Origin: VAXT01 sp035318925 | GTDB taxonomy: Bacteria; Actinomycetota; Thermoleophilia; Gaiellales; Gaiellaceae | Reading direction: 5' to 3' | Assembly (NCBI GenBank): GCA_035318925.1 | Contig: DATHDS010000036.1 | Location: 62,001-126,000, forward strand | Length of the DNA stretch: 64,000 nt | Shown: piece by piece, positions 24,686-33,004 of the stretch | How the letters are laid out: each line of letters opens with the position of its first letter | Numbering within the stretch: position 1 is the first letter of the stretch | Notes under the pieces: generated by a model | The model's input: only the letters and a program-made list of their open reading frames with translations | What the model was told of the DNA's origin: nothing | Database searches by the model: none | Position numbers and translations under genes: made by a program

Positions 24686-26655
24686 TGGGCGAGGAAGCGG
24701 GGAACACCCCGACGATCGAAACGATGCAGCTCGAAGAGCGGCGGTATCCGTCGCCCGAGGACTTCGCGGCCCAGGCCAACGCCCAGCCTGACATCTACGA
24801 CCGTGACTTCGAGGAGTTCTGGGAGACCGAGGCGCGCGAGCGCGTCACCTGGTTCGAGCCGTTCTCGGAGCTGCTGGACTGGAAGCCGCCGTACGCGAAG
24901 TGGTACCTCGGCGGCAAGCTCAACGTCTGCTTCAACTGCGTCGACCGTCACGTCGAGGCCGGGCAGGGCTCGAAGGTCGCCTACCACTGGGAAGGCGAGC
25001 CCGAGGAGGACCGCCGGACGATCACCTTCTCCGACCTTCAGCGCGACGTGGTCAAGCTCGCGAACGCGCTCAAGCGGCTGGGCGCCGGCAAGGGCACGCC
25101 GGTCGGGATCTACATGGGCATGGTCCCCGAGCTGCCGGTGGCGATGCTGGCGTGTGCACGGCTCGGCGCGCCACACACGGTCGTCTTCGGCGGCTTCTCG
25201 GCCGAGTCGCTCTCCGGCCGCCTGAACGACATGGGCTGCGAGCTCCTGATCACCCAGGACGAGGCCTGGCGCAAGGGCTCACCTGTCCCACTGAAGCGCA
25301 ACGTAGACGACGCGCTGGCGGAGTCACCAACTGTGAAGAAGGCGATCGTCCTCCGCAGGACCGGCAACGAGGTTCCCATGGAGGGAGGCCGGGACGAGTG
25401 GTGGCACGAGCTCGTCGCGGAGGAGAGCGACGACCCCGCTACGTGCCCGTGCGAGCCGATGGATTCCGAAGATCTCCTCTACCTGCTGTACACGAGCGGG
25501 ACGACTGCGAAGCCGAAGGGGATCGTCCACACGACGGGCGGCTACCTCGTCGGCGTGGCGGCGACGCACCACTACATCTTCGACGTCAAGCCCGACTCGG
25601 TCTACTGGTGCGCCGCCGACGTCGGCTGGGTGACCGGCCACAGCTACATCGTCTACGGCCCGCTCTGCAACGGGACGACCGGCGTCATGTACGAGGGCGT
25701 CCCCGACTACCCGGATCGCGACCGCTGGTGGGCGATCGTCGAGCGCTACGGGGTGGACGTCCTCTACACGGCGCCGACGGCGATCCGCAGCCACATGAAG
25801 TGGGGGAGCGAGCACGCGCAGAAGCACGACCTCTCGTCGATCCGCCTCCTCGGCTCGGTCGGCGAGCCGATCAACCCGGAGGCCTGGATCTGGTATCGGG
25901 ACGTCATCGGCGGAGGAAAGGTGCCGGTCGTCGACACCTGGTGGCAGACCGAGACTGGGATGATCCTGATCACACCGCTCCCGGGCGTGACGACGACGAA
26001 GCCTGGCTCGGCCACGAAGCCGTTCCCGGGTGTCGACGCGGCAGTCTTCGACGAGCAGGGGAACGAGGTCGGCCCCGGCGGCGGCGGCTATCTCGTGCTG
26101 CGCCGGCCCTGGCCCGCGATGCTGCGCGGGATCCATAAGGATCACGACCGCTACGTCGAGACGTACTGGTCGAAGTACGAGGACGTGTACTTCGCCGGCG
26201 ACGGCGCGCGGATCGACGAGGACGGCGACTTCTGGCTCATGGGCCGCGTCGACGACGTGATGAACGTCTCGGGGCACCGGATTTCGACAATCGAGGTCGA
26301 GAGCGCGCTCGTCGATCACGGGCGCGTCGCAGAGGCGGCCGTGGCTGCGCGGGCCGACGCGACGACGGGGCAGGCGATCGTCGCCTTCGTCTCGCTCAAG
26401 GGCGGCGAGGAAGGCTCGCTCGAGATGCTCGAGGAGCTGCGCAACCACGTGGCGAAGAAGATCGGGCCGATCGCGAAGCCGGCGAACATCGTCTTCACGC
26501 CCGAGCTGCCCAAGACCCGCAGCGGCAAGATCATGCGCCGGCTCCTGCGCGACGTGGCCGAGAACCGTCCGCTCGGCGACACGACGACGCTCGCCGATCC
26601 CGGTGTGGTCGACGAGATCCGCGACCGCTCGGCCGCCGAAGCGCCCGAGGAGTGA
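24685..26655 (+). CDS. acs: acetyl-CoA synthetase
   Basis: A 656-residue AMP-forming acetyl-CoA ligase. Core motifs: the adenylate-binding LLYTSGTTAKPKGIVHTTGGYLVG, CAADVGWVTGHSYIVYGPL, DTWWQTETGM (A5 motif), FAGDGARIDEDGDFWLMGRVDDVMNVSGHRIS and the catalytic/acetylated Lys in PKTRSGKIMRRLLRD. Acs activates acetate for central metabolism. The GTG start overlaps the peptidase stop; a later ATG at 24724 (MQLEERRYP) would also give a complete enzyme. A second, divergent acyl-CoA synthetase is encoded at 32994-34880. Confidence 0.95.
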   Translation: MGEEAGNTPTIETMQLEERRYPSPEDFAAQANAQPDIYDRDFEEFWETEARERVTWFEPFSELLDWKPPYAKWYLGGKLNVCFNCVDRHVEAGQGSKVAYHWEGEPEEDRRTITFSDLQRDVVKLANALKRLGAGKGTPVGIYMGMVPELPVAMLACARLGAPHTVVFGGFSAESLSGRLNDMGCELLITQDEAWRKGSPVPLKRNVDDALAESPTVKKAIVLRRTGNEVPMEGGRDEWWHELVAEESDDPATCPCEPMDSEDLLYLLYTSGTTAKPKGIVHTTGGYLVGVAATHHYIFDVKPDSVYWCAADVGWVTGHSYIVYGPLCNGTTGVMYEGVPDYPDRDRWWAIVERYGVDVLYTAPTAIRSHMKWGSEHAQKHDLSSIRLLGSVGEPINPEAWIWYRDVIGGGKVPVVDTWWQTETGMILITPLPGVTTTKPGSATKPFPGVDAAVFDEQGNEVGPGGGGYLVLRRPWPAMLRGIHKDHDRYVETYWSKYEDVYFAGDGARIDEDGDFWLMGRVDDVMNVSGHRISTIEVESALVDHGRVAEAAVAARADATTGQAIVAFVSLKGGEEGSLEMLEELRNHVAKKIGPIAKPANIVFTPELPKTRSGKIMRRLLRDVAENRPLGDTTTLADPGVVDEIRDRSAAEAPEE

Positions 26656-26862
26656 CTAGAGCCGGTCGGCGGGCCGAATTGCCGCGAGCAGGCGCCGCAG
26701 CAGGGAGCGGCGATCATGACTCGATTCGTGCTCGACCTCGGCACGGCGCCGCTCGATATCGAGCTCGTCCTCGAAGCGCGCAGCTCCAAGGTCGAAGTCG
26801 TCGTAGGGATGGCCGTCGCTATGCGTCCAGCCGGGCCGCGGGTTCGGACGACCAGGCGACAT
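26656..26862 (-). CDS. small hypothetical protein (68 aa)
   Basis: Not recognised. A charged protein with an acidic middle (DDFDLGAARFEDELDIERRR) and a basic helical end (DRRSLLRRLLAAIRPADRL) that could be amphipathic. It lies 16 bases after the stop of the M16 peptidase on the same strand, and GAGGAC sits a few bases before its ATG, so it may be the last gene of that operon. Its stop directly abuts the stop of acs. Coding status is uncertain. Confidence 0.45.
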   Translation of the reverse strand: MSPGRPNPRPGWTHSDGHPYDDFDLGAARFEDELDIERRRAEVEHESSHDRRSLLRRLLAAIRPADRL

Positions 26863-26878
26863 AGTCCTCGACCGCCCT

Positions 26879-28153
26879 CTAGGCGAGAAGCTGCTCGAAG
26901 TGCTCTTGCCGGTCCTGTTCGAACGGGCCGATGACCGCCAGATTGAGCCCGTGGCCGCCGATCACGTCCTGGGCGACGCGCTGGACGTCCTCGGCGGTGA
27001 CGGCGTCGAGGACGTCCAGGATCTCCTCCGGCTCGGTCGCCTGCCCCTCGAGGACTTCGCGGCGCAGCCCGAACATGACGAGCCCGTGCGGGCTCTCCGT
27101 CTGCAGGACGAAGCGTCCCTTCGCCACGTTGCGCGCCTTCTCTAGCTCGTCTGACCCAACCGCCTCGTCGGTGATCTTGCGCAGCTCGGCAACCGTGGTC
27201 GTGATCGCCTCGTCGATGCGTTCGATATCGACGCCGGCCTGGGAGAAGAGGGAGCCCGCGTCGGTGTAGCTGTGGTTGATCGCGTAGATGTAGTAGGCGA
27301 GCCCGCGCCGTTCGCGGATCTCGGTGAAGAGCCGCGACGACATGCCCGTGCCGAGCACGGTTGCGAGCACCTGGAGCGCGTAGCGATCGGGATGGACGAG
27401 CGGGTAGCTGGGCACGCCGACGCAGATATGCGCCTGGTCGGAGGCCTTCGTGTGGATCCTCACCCGCGGCGTGCCGTTCGCGGGCAGCGCGGCGGGAGCA
27501 GGCGCGCCGGTTTCAGCCGGCTCGAGGTCGCCGAGCAGCCGTTCGATCTCCGCCTCGAGGCCGCCACCGATCTTCCCGGCGACGCCGACCACCATCCGCT
27601 CGGGCTTGTACCAGCGGTCGACGTAGCCGAGGAACGTGTCCCGGGTCGCGGCTCGGACGGTCTCCTTGCGACCGATGATGTCCCAGCCGAGCGGCTGGTC
27701 GCCGTAGAGAAGCTGGTCGTAGACGCCGCTGATGTAGTCCCGAGGAGTGTCGAAGTACATGTTCATCTCCTCGACGATCACGCCCTTCTCGCGGTCGATC
27801 TCCTCCTGGTCGAACTTCGAGTGCCGGAGCATGTCGACGAGGACGTCGAGCGCAATCGACCGGTGCTCGCCCGCGCAGCGGACGTAGTAGCCCGTGTACT
27901 CCTTGCCCGTGAACGCGTTGAACTCCCCGCCGATCCCGTCGATCTCACTGCCGATGTCGCGCGCGGTAGGCCGGCTCTCCGTCCCCTTGAAGAACATGTG
28001 CTCGGCGAAGTGGGCGATGCCGCTCGTGTCCGGCGTCTCGTAGCGCGAGCCGGCGGCGAGCATGATGAAGCAGGAGACCGACTGCGCGTGACCCATCGGC
28101 GCGGTCAGCAGGCGGAGCCCGCTCGGCAGCGTCTGTCGCTCGAAGACCCCCAT
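26879..28153 (-). CDS. M16-family zinc metallopeptidase
   Basis: A 424-residue insulinase/processing-peptidase-like enzyme. The inverted zinc motif HFAEH (in GIAHFAEHMFFKGTESRPTARDI) is present at residues ~44-48, with the distal Glu in the following helix (EHRSIALDVLVDMLRH ... REKGVIVEEMNMYFD). The C-terminal M16_C domain has RGLAYYIYAINHSYTDAGSLFSQAGV. Such proteins lie after the polynucleotide phosphorylase gene in many Gram-positives, but here follow a thioesterase gene with a TGATG one-base overlap. Likely cytoplasmic; substrate unknown. Confidence 0.92.
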   Translation of the reverse strand: MGVFERQTLPSGLRLLTAPMGHAQSVSCFIMLAAGSRYETPDTSGIAHFAEHMFFKGTESRPTARDIGSEIDGIGGEFNAFTGKEYTGYYVRCAGEHRSIALDVLVDMLRHSKFDQEEIDREKGVIVEEMNMYFDTPRDYISGVYDQLLYGDQPLGWDIIGRKETVRAATRDTFLGYVDRWYKPERMVVGVAGKIGGGLEAEIERLLGDLEPAETGAPAPAALPANGTPRVRIHTKASDQAHICVGVPSYPLVHPDRYALQVLATVLGTGMSSRLFTEIRERRGLAYYIYAINHSYTDAGSLFSQAGVDIERIDEAITTTVAELRKITDEAVGSDELEKARNVAKGRFVLQTESPHGLVMFGLRREVLEGQATEPEEILDVLDAVTAEDVQRVAQDVIGGHGLNLAVIGPFEQDRQEHFEQLLA

Positions 28154-28533
28154 CAGGCGGCGAGCGCTTCCCGCCAGGCCCGCGGCACCTCGACTGATTG
28201 GCCGGCTTCGTAGTCGAACGAGACGATGACCGTTTTCGCCTCCGCGGCGACCGTGTCGGCCGAGCGCACCTCGTACTCGAGCTCGAAGCTCTTCGTGCCG
28301 ACGGCGGCGGGCCGGACGCCGATCTCGATCTCGTCTCCGACTCGCAGCGGAGCACGAAAGTCGATTTCCACGCGGGCCAGGATCATGTTCGTCACCTCGG
28401 CGCCGAACGGCAGCAGGTACGCGATTCTCGCCTCCTCGATGTAGGTCAAGAAGACCGCGTTGTTCACGTGACCCATCGAGTCGACGTCCCGAAAACGGAC
28501 CGTCTCACGGTGCACGAAGTCGAACCCCTCCAC
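28153..28533 (-). CDS. 4HBT-type acyl-CoA thioesterase
   Basis: A 126-residue hot-dog-fold thioesterase: ETVRFRDVDSMGHVNNAVFLTYIEEARIAYL contains the catalytic Asp of the 4-hydroxybenzoyl-CoA thioesterase/YbgC family. The GTG at 28533 was chosen over longer starts because TAGCAT ends seven bases upstream, the leaderless pattern, and the protein then begins at the usual distance from the catalytic Asp. It hydrolyses acyl-CoA esters; the chain is not predictable. It starts 11 bases downstream of the epimerase stop. Confidence 0.85.
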   Translation of the reverse strand: MEGFDFVHRETVRFRDVDSMGHVNNAVFLTYIEEARIAYLLPFGAEVTNMILARVEIDFRAPLRVGDEIEIGVRPAAVGTKSFELEYEVRSADTVAAEAKTVIVSFDYEAGQSVEVPRAWREALAA

Positions 28534-28543
28534 GTCGTGGATG

Positions 28544-29518
28544 CTACCGAGCCTTCCACGCCGCCAGGATCTCAGCCTCACGCTCGGGTGCCATTCCGGC
28601 GGTATCCGTGGTCTCGGCCACGTCGAGCGTGGCGCGGACGGTGTCTGCCAGAGGGCGGAACGTGAGCCCTGCGCCGACCGCACGCGAGACGTCGGTCCTG
28701 TGCATGCCGACCGCCTCGGGGTCCTGGAGCCAGAGCGGGAGCTCCATCCACTCGCCCACCTCCTGCTCGAGGAGAAAATCGCCGTCGACGTACGTGAAGG
28801 CGGCGTCGCTGCCGGCGACGTCCCGACAGGACTCGACGAGCGCTTGCCAGGAGACGCCTTCGTTGGTGGCGTTGAACGTTCCTCCGGTCTTGCGCTCGCA
28901 GAGGTCGATCAACCAGCCCGCCAGGTCGCGGACGTCGATGAACTGGACCGCTCGCTCGGGCGGTCCCGGGACGAGAACTTCGCCACCGCTGGCAATCCGG
29001 TGGGGCCAGTACGTGAATCGTCCGGTCGGGTCGTGCGGGCCGACGATGAGCCCGGGGCGGACGAGCGCATGGCGGTCCGGGATCGGTTCCGCGACCGCGC
29101 GCTCGCAGAGTGCCTTCAGAGCACCGTAGTTCGAGTAGTCCTCGAGCAACCGGTCGACGGGCTTGTCGTCGGGGAGCTCCTCCAACGGGCTGTCTTCGCG
29201 GCGCGGCTCGCTGAAGTCGTCGTAGACCGAGATGCTCGAGATGAAGAGGTACTGGTCGACGGAGTCGGCGAGCGCCTCGGCCGAGGATCGGACGACCGCG
29301 GGGACGTAGCCGCTCGGGTCGAGGACCGCATCCCACGTGCGGCCGGCGAGGGCGGAGAGGTCGTGCCCGCGATCGCCGTGCAGCTTCTCGGCGCCGGGGA
29401 AGAGCTCGGGATTGGTCTCGCCGCGGTTGAAGAGGGTGACCTCGTGGCCGCGGCCGAGCGCTGCCTCGACGGCCGCGCGACCGAGGAATTTCGTGCCGCC
29501 GAGAACGAGGAGCTTCAC
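28544..29518 (-). CDS. NAD-dependent epimerase/dehydratase (extended SDR)
   Basis: A 324-residue Rossmann protein: LVLGGTKFLGRAAVEAALGRGHEVTLFNRG is the NAD(P)-binding start, FISSISVYDD the catalytic Ser region, and YSNYGALKALCE carries the Tyr-x3-Lys pair. The central part resembles the nucleoside-diphosphate-sugar epimerase/isoflavone-reductase-like group. Substrate unknown. The GTG start has TACGGT seven bases upstream, so transcription probably begins at the start codon. It heads a minus-strand set with the thioesterase and M16 peptidase. Confidence 0.88.
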   Translation of the reverse strand: MKLLVLGGTKFLGRAAVEAALGRGHEVTLFNRGETNPELFPGAEKLHGDRGHDLSALAGRTWDAVLDPSGYVPAVVRSSAEALADSVDQYLFISSISVYDDFSEPRREDSPLEELPDDKPVDRLLEDYSNYGALKALCERAVAEPIPDRHALVRPGLIVGPHDPTGRFTYWPHRIASGGEVLVPGPPERAVQFIDVRDLAGWLIDLCERKTGGTFNATNEGVSWQALVESCRDVAGSDAAFTYVDGDFLLEQEVGEWMELPLWLQDPEAVGMHRTDVSRAVGAGLTFRPLADTVRATLDVAETTDTAGMAPEREAEILAAWKAR

Positions 29519-29551
29519 GATCGGAACCGTACCCTTCGGCCCTGTGGATTT

Positions 29552-29581
29552 TTGACGGGATCGGCCGAGAAGCAGTAGTGT
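29552..29581 (+). promoter_or_regulatory. promoter of the small gene at 29589
   Basis: TTGACG (29552-29557), an 18-base spacer and TAGTGT (29576-29581). The hexamer ends seven bases before the GTG at 29589, matching the leaderless layout found at many genes of this window. Confidence 0.55.
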
Positions 29582-29588
29582 CGCGATG

Positions 29589-29819
29589 GTGCGACTACGG
29601 TCGCTGAACGAGGCCGAGTGCTACGCCCGCTGCCACGGCGAGGGCGACGACAACGTGCGCGTGGTCAAGCTCGAGCCGAGGCGGCCGCGCTTCGATCCCG
29701 AGATCTCCGGCGAGGATCTTCGGCGCGCCTTCGAGGTCAGGCTCGACAAGCGTGAGCTCGTGCACGAGACGGTGGCCGAAACAGCAGTTCCGAGCCACGA
29801 ACCGGCCGCAGCCGCGTAA
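29589..29819 (+). CDS. small hypothetical protein (76 aa)
   Basis: Not recognised. The product has two cysteines near the N-terminus (ECYARCHGEGDDN), a VVKLEPRRPRFDPEISGEDLRRAFEVRLDKREL middle and an Ala-rich end. The good promoter upstream and actinobacterial codon use argue that it is real. GTG 29589 is preferred over the adjacent ATG 29586 because of spacing from TAGTGT. The CxxxC-H arrangement might bind a metal, but no family is apparent. Confidence 0.55.
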   Translation: MRLRSLNEAECYARCHGEGDDNVRVVKLEPRRPRFDPEISGEDLRRAFEVRLDKRELVHETVAETAVPSHEPAAAA

Positions 29820-29850
29820 GCACACGTCACCCTAAAGAAGGTTCGCCCGG

Positions 29851-29896
29851 CCTCCTCCCCACTGCGATCCTAGTGGCGAAATGCGCGCGCGTGGGT
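29851..29896. repeat. 46-bp dispersed repeat, copy 1
   Basis: Matches 41541-41586 in 43 of 46 positions, in the same orientation, beginning CCTCCTCCCCACTGCGATCC. It covers the region just before and at the first possible start of the Mug gene. No flanking duplication is seen. Confidence 0.75.
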
Positions 29897-30429
29897 CACA
29901 GATGAGTGCCAAGATTCCGGCGACGGCGAGCGCTGTTCCTGATGTCCTCGCGGCGGAGCTCGACGTCCTCTTCTGCGGGATCAATCCGGGCCGTTTCTCG
30001 GCCGCGGCCGCAGCCCACTTCGCAAATCCGCGCAACGACTTCTGGCGGCTCCTCCACGAAGCCGGGTTCACCCCGCGACTGCTCGAGCCCGCCGAGCAGT
30101 TCGGGCTTCTTCGCTACGGCGTCGGCGTCACCAACGCTGCCTCCCGCACAACGCCGGGCTCCGGCGACCTGCGGCGCGCCGACTTCGCCGGTTCCGCAGA
30201 ACGGCTCGAGCGCATCGCGGCCGAGCTGGGCCCGCGGTTCGTCGGGTTCGTCGGCAAGGAGGCCTACCGCGGAGCGTTCGGAGAGCGGCCGGAGCTCGGG
30301 GTCCAGGAGCGCCGGCTCGGCGACACGGCGCTCTTCGTCCTGCCCTCGACTTCACCCGCCAACGCGGCCGTCCCGTACGCGGAGCGGCTGCGCTGGTTTC
30401 GGGCGCTCAGAGCGCTGCTCGAGTCCTAG
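29881..30429 (+). CDS. mug: G/U mismatch-specific uracil-DNA glycosylase (Mug family)
   Basis: A 182-residue DNA repair enzyme that removes uracil or thymine opposite guanine. The active-site motif is LFCGINPGRFSAAAAAHFANPRNDFWRLLHEAG, with the catalytic Asn in GINPG, and the second motif is LPSTSPANAAVPYAERLRWFRAL. Length and motif spacing agree with Mug/TDG. The start may be 29881 or the ATG at 29902 (MSAKIPATA); neither has a clear ribosome-binding site, and the first lies inside a 46-bp repeat. Convergent with the NAD synthetase gene. Confidence 0.9.
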   Translation: MRARGSQMSAKIPATASAVPDVLAAELDVLFCGINPGRFSAAAAAHFANPRNDFWRLLHEAGFTPRLLEPAEQFGLLRYGVGVTNAASRTTPGSGDLRRADFAGSAERLERIAAELGPRFVGFVGKEAYRGAFGERPELGVQERRLGDTALFVLPSTSPANAAVPYAERLRWFRALRALLES

Positions 30430-30490
30430 TCCCCGACACCGATGACCAGCCCCCTGCGCCTCCACATGCGAATCATCCGCCCCCGAGGTT

Positions 30491-32209
30491 TCACCCACGC
30501 CATCGGTTCGTGATCGGCAGGCGCCAGTCGCGCCCAAACGCCTTCGGGCGGATCTTGACTCCCGGCGGGGCCTGGCGCCGCTTGTACTCGGCCCGGTCGA
30601 TCATCGCGAGCGCGCGGTCGACGACGTCGGGGTCGAATCCGTCCGCGATCAGGTCTTCGCGAGAGCGATCGAGCTCGACGTATTCCTCGAGCACGCGATC
30701 GAGCTCGGGGTAGGGCGGCAGCGAGTCCTCGTCGAGTTGGTTGTCGCGCAGCTCCGCGGTCGGTGCCCGGTCGATGATCGTCTGCGGGATGAGCTCTTCC
30801 CCGGCGCGCTCGTTCAGGTGCTTGGCCAGGCGGAAGACATCCGTCTTGTACACGTCCTTCAGAAGCGCGAATCCGCCCGCCATGTCCCCGTAGAGTGTCG
30901 CGTAGCCGACCGACAGCTCGGACTTGTTCCCGGTGGCGACGACGAGCCAGCCGAACTTGTTCGAGAGCGCCATCAGCAGCACGCCGCGGGCCCGCGCCTG
31001 GATGTTCTCCTCGGTCGTGTCCGGCTCCTGGCCCGCGAAGGTCTCGGCGAGTGTCTCGAGGAGGCTCTCCACGACCGGTTCGATCGGGAGCTCGAGGAAG
31101 GAGGTGCCGAGCGACTCGGCGAGTCGGCGCGCGTCGCGACGCGTCTCCTCCGAGCTGAAGCGCGACGGCATCGAGACGGCGTGCACACGGCCGGGCCCGA
31201 GGGCCTCGCGGGCGATCGCCGTCGCCAGCGCGGAGTCGATCCCGCCCGAGACGCCGATGACGACGTCCCGGAATCCGTTCTTCTCCACATAGTCGCGGAG
31301 GCCGAGCTCGAGGCCGAGCCGCATCTGCTCGAGGTCGGCGTGCATCGGGGCGATCGCCGCCTCGACCGGATCTCCGACCGCCCGCGGCGTGCCGATGTGG
31401 ACGACCGGCACCTCCGGGATTGCCTCGCGCTCGCTCTCGAGCGAGCGGCGCCGCACGTCTCGTAGGCGTCGTCCGACGGCCTCTTCCGGCTCGATGTCGA
31501 CCACGAGCAGCGCCTCTTCGAACCCAGGCGCGCGCGCGAGCACCTCGCCTTCGTCGTCGAGCACGACCGAGTGCCCGTCGAAGAGAAGCTCGTCCTGGGC
31601 GCCGACGGCATTGACGAAGGCGACGTAGCAGACGTTGTCTCGCGCACGCGTCTGGAGCATCTGCTCTCGCTCCACGTCCTTGCCCACGTGGAACGGGGAG
31701 GCGGAAATGTTGACGAGGAGCTGTGCACCCGCGAGGGCAAGGTCGGTCGCGGGCGGGCCGGGCTGCCATACGTCCTCGCAGACCGTCGGTCCGATCAGCG
31801 CCTCGCCGTGTTCGAGCAGGAAGAGGTCGCGGCCCGACGCGAAGTAGCGATGCTCGTCGAAGACGCCGTAATTCGGGAGGAAGCGCTTGTGGTAGATCGC
31901 CTTCACCTCGCCGCCGGCGCACACGGCACAGGCGTTGTAGAGGTCACGGTCGAGGTGGGGAGCCCCGACGAACGCGACGATGCCGCCGTGCGCCTCCTTC
32001 GCGACCTGGGCCAGCGAGCGCTCCGCGGCGCGGATGAAGCTCGGGCGCAGGAGCAGGTCCTCCGGCGGGTACCCCGTGATCGCGAGCTCGGGGAAGAGGA
32101 CGATGTCGGCGCCGAGGTCCTTCGCTTCCTCGAGGCGGGAGAGGATCAGATCGCGGTTTCCGTCGAGATCGCCGACGGTCGTGTCGATCTGGGCCAGCGC
32201 GAGCCTCAC
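30491..32209 (-). CDS. nadE: glutamine-dependent NAD+ synthetase
   Basis: A 572-residue two-domain enzyme converting deamido-NAD to NAD. The N-terminal nitrilase-type glutaminase has the triad Glu in LFPELAITGYPPEDL, Lys in YHKRFLPNYGVFDE and Cys in GPTVCEDVW. The C-terminal synthetase has the PP-loop GVSGGIDSALATAIA and NKSELSVGYATLYGDMAGGFALLKDVYKTDV. TAGTCT lies seven bases before the GTG start. A nicotinamide-nucleotide adenylyltransferase-like gene is at 40421, not linked. Confidence 0.96.
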   Translation of the reverse strand: MRLALAQIDTTVGDLDGNRDLILSRLEEAKDLGADIVLFPELAITGYPPEDLLLRPSFIRAAERSLAQVAKEAHGGIVAFVGAPHLDRDLYNACAVCAGGEVKAIYHKRFLPNYGVFDEHRYFASGRDLFLLEHGEALIGPTVCEDVWQPGPPATDLALAGAQLLVNISASPFHVGKDVEREQMLQTRARDNVCYVAFVNAVGAQDELLFDGHSVVLDDEGEVLARAPGFEEALLVVDIEPEEAVGRRLRDVRRRSLESEREAIPEVPVVHIGTPRAVGDPVEAAIAPMHADLEQMRLGLELGLRDYVEKNGFRDVVIGVSGGIDSALATAIAREALGPGRVHAVSMPSRFSSEETRRDARRLAESLGTSFLELPIEPVVESLLETLAETFAGQEPDTTEENIQARARGVLLMALSNKFGWLVVATGNKSELSVGYATLYGDMAGGFALLKDVYKTDVFRLAKHLNERAGEELIPQTIIDRAPTAELRDNQLDEDSLPPYPELDRVLEEYVELDRSREDLIADGFDPDVVDRALAMIDRAEYKRRQAPPGVKIRPKAFGRDWRLPITNRWRG

Positions 32210-32233
32210 AGGTTTTAGACTATCAGTCGAAAA

Positions 32234-33004
32234 CTAGCGACGAAGCCTGATGGCATTCAGATCCTCGCGCTCGATCTCGTCCGCGCGCCCGATCAGATCC
32301 TCGATGTCGTCGTGCTCCGCATGGATGTACCGGCCCGCGAGCGCATCCGCCCGGCCGGAGGCGAGGACGTGCACGAGACGCGGCGCGAGCTCGGGCGGCG
32401 TCCACGGCAGGTCGTCCCCGAACCGGCTCGTCATGTCCGTCTTCACGAGGCCCGGGCTGAAAAAGAAGACCGGAATCCGCCCGCGCAGTTCGTTCGCGAG
32501 GATCTCGCCATAGCGGCAGACGGCCGCCTTGCTTGCGCCGTATGCGGTCCCTCCGGCGGTACCCGGCAGATACGCCGCGCCGCTGCCGGTGATCACGATT
32601 CGTCCGCTCCCGCGATTGAGCATCACCGGAATGACGGCGTGACAGGAGAGATGAACCCCCAGGATGTTCACCTCCAGGACGTGCCACCATTCGTTCGGAT
32701 CCAACTCCCACGTGGCGCCATGTCCATCGTTGATCCCGGCGTTCGCGACGAGCAGGTCGATCGGGCCGAGCTCGGCCTCGACTTTCGCGACCATTGCCTC
32801 CACGTCTTCACGCTTGGAGACGTCCGCGACGACGGCGAGCCCGCCGATCTCGCGCGCGACCTCCTCCACCTGCCCGGCCGTGCGCGCGCTGACCGCGACC
32901 TTCGCGCCGGCCGCCGCGAGCTCCCGGGCGATCGATGCCCCGATCCCGCGGCCGCCGCCGGTGACGAGCACAACCTGTCCGTCGAGCCTGTCCTCAGATG
33001 GCAT
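32234..33004 (-). CDS. short-chain dehydrogenase/reductase
   Basis: A 256-residue classical SDR: VVLVTGGGRGIGASIARELA binds the cofactor, LVANAGI is the NNAG-like motif, Ser in ITGSGAAYLPG and YGASKAAV complete the catalytic set. The cofactor preference appears to be NADP or NAD with no clear acidic discriminator (SARTAG). The ATG at 33004 overlaps the end of the acyl-CoA synthetase gene by 11 bases, so the two are co-expressed; a beta-ketoacyl or hydroxyacyl reductase role is possible. Confidence 0.88.
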   Translation of the reverse strand: MPSEDRLDGQVVLVTGGGRGIGASIARELAAAGAKVAVSARTAGQVEEVAREIGGLAVVADVSKREDVEAMVAKVEAELGPIDLLVANAGINDGHGATWELDPNEWWHVLEVNILGVHLSCHAVIPVMLNRGSGRIVITGSGAAYLPGTAGGTAYGASKAAVCRYGEILANELRGRIPVFFFSPGLVKTDMTSRFGDDLPWTPPELAPRLVHVLASGRADALAGRYIHAEHDDIEDLIGRADEIEREDLNAIRLRR

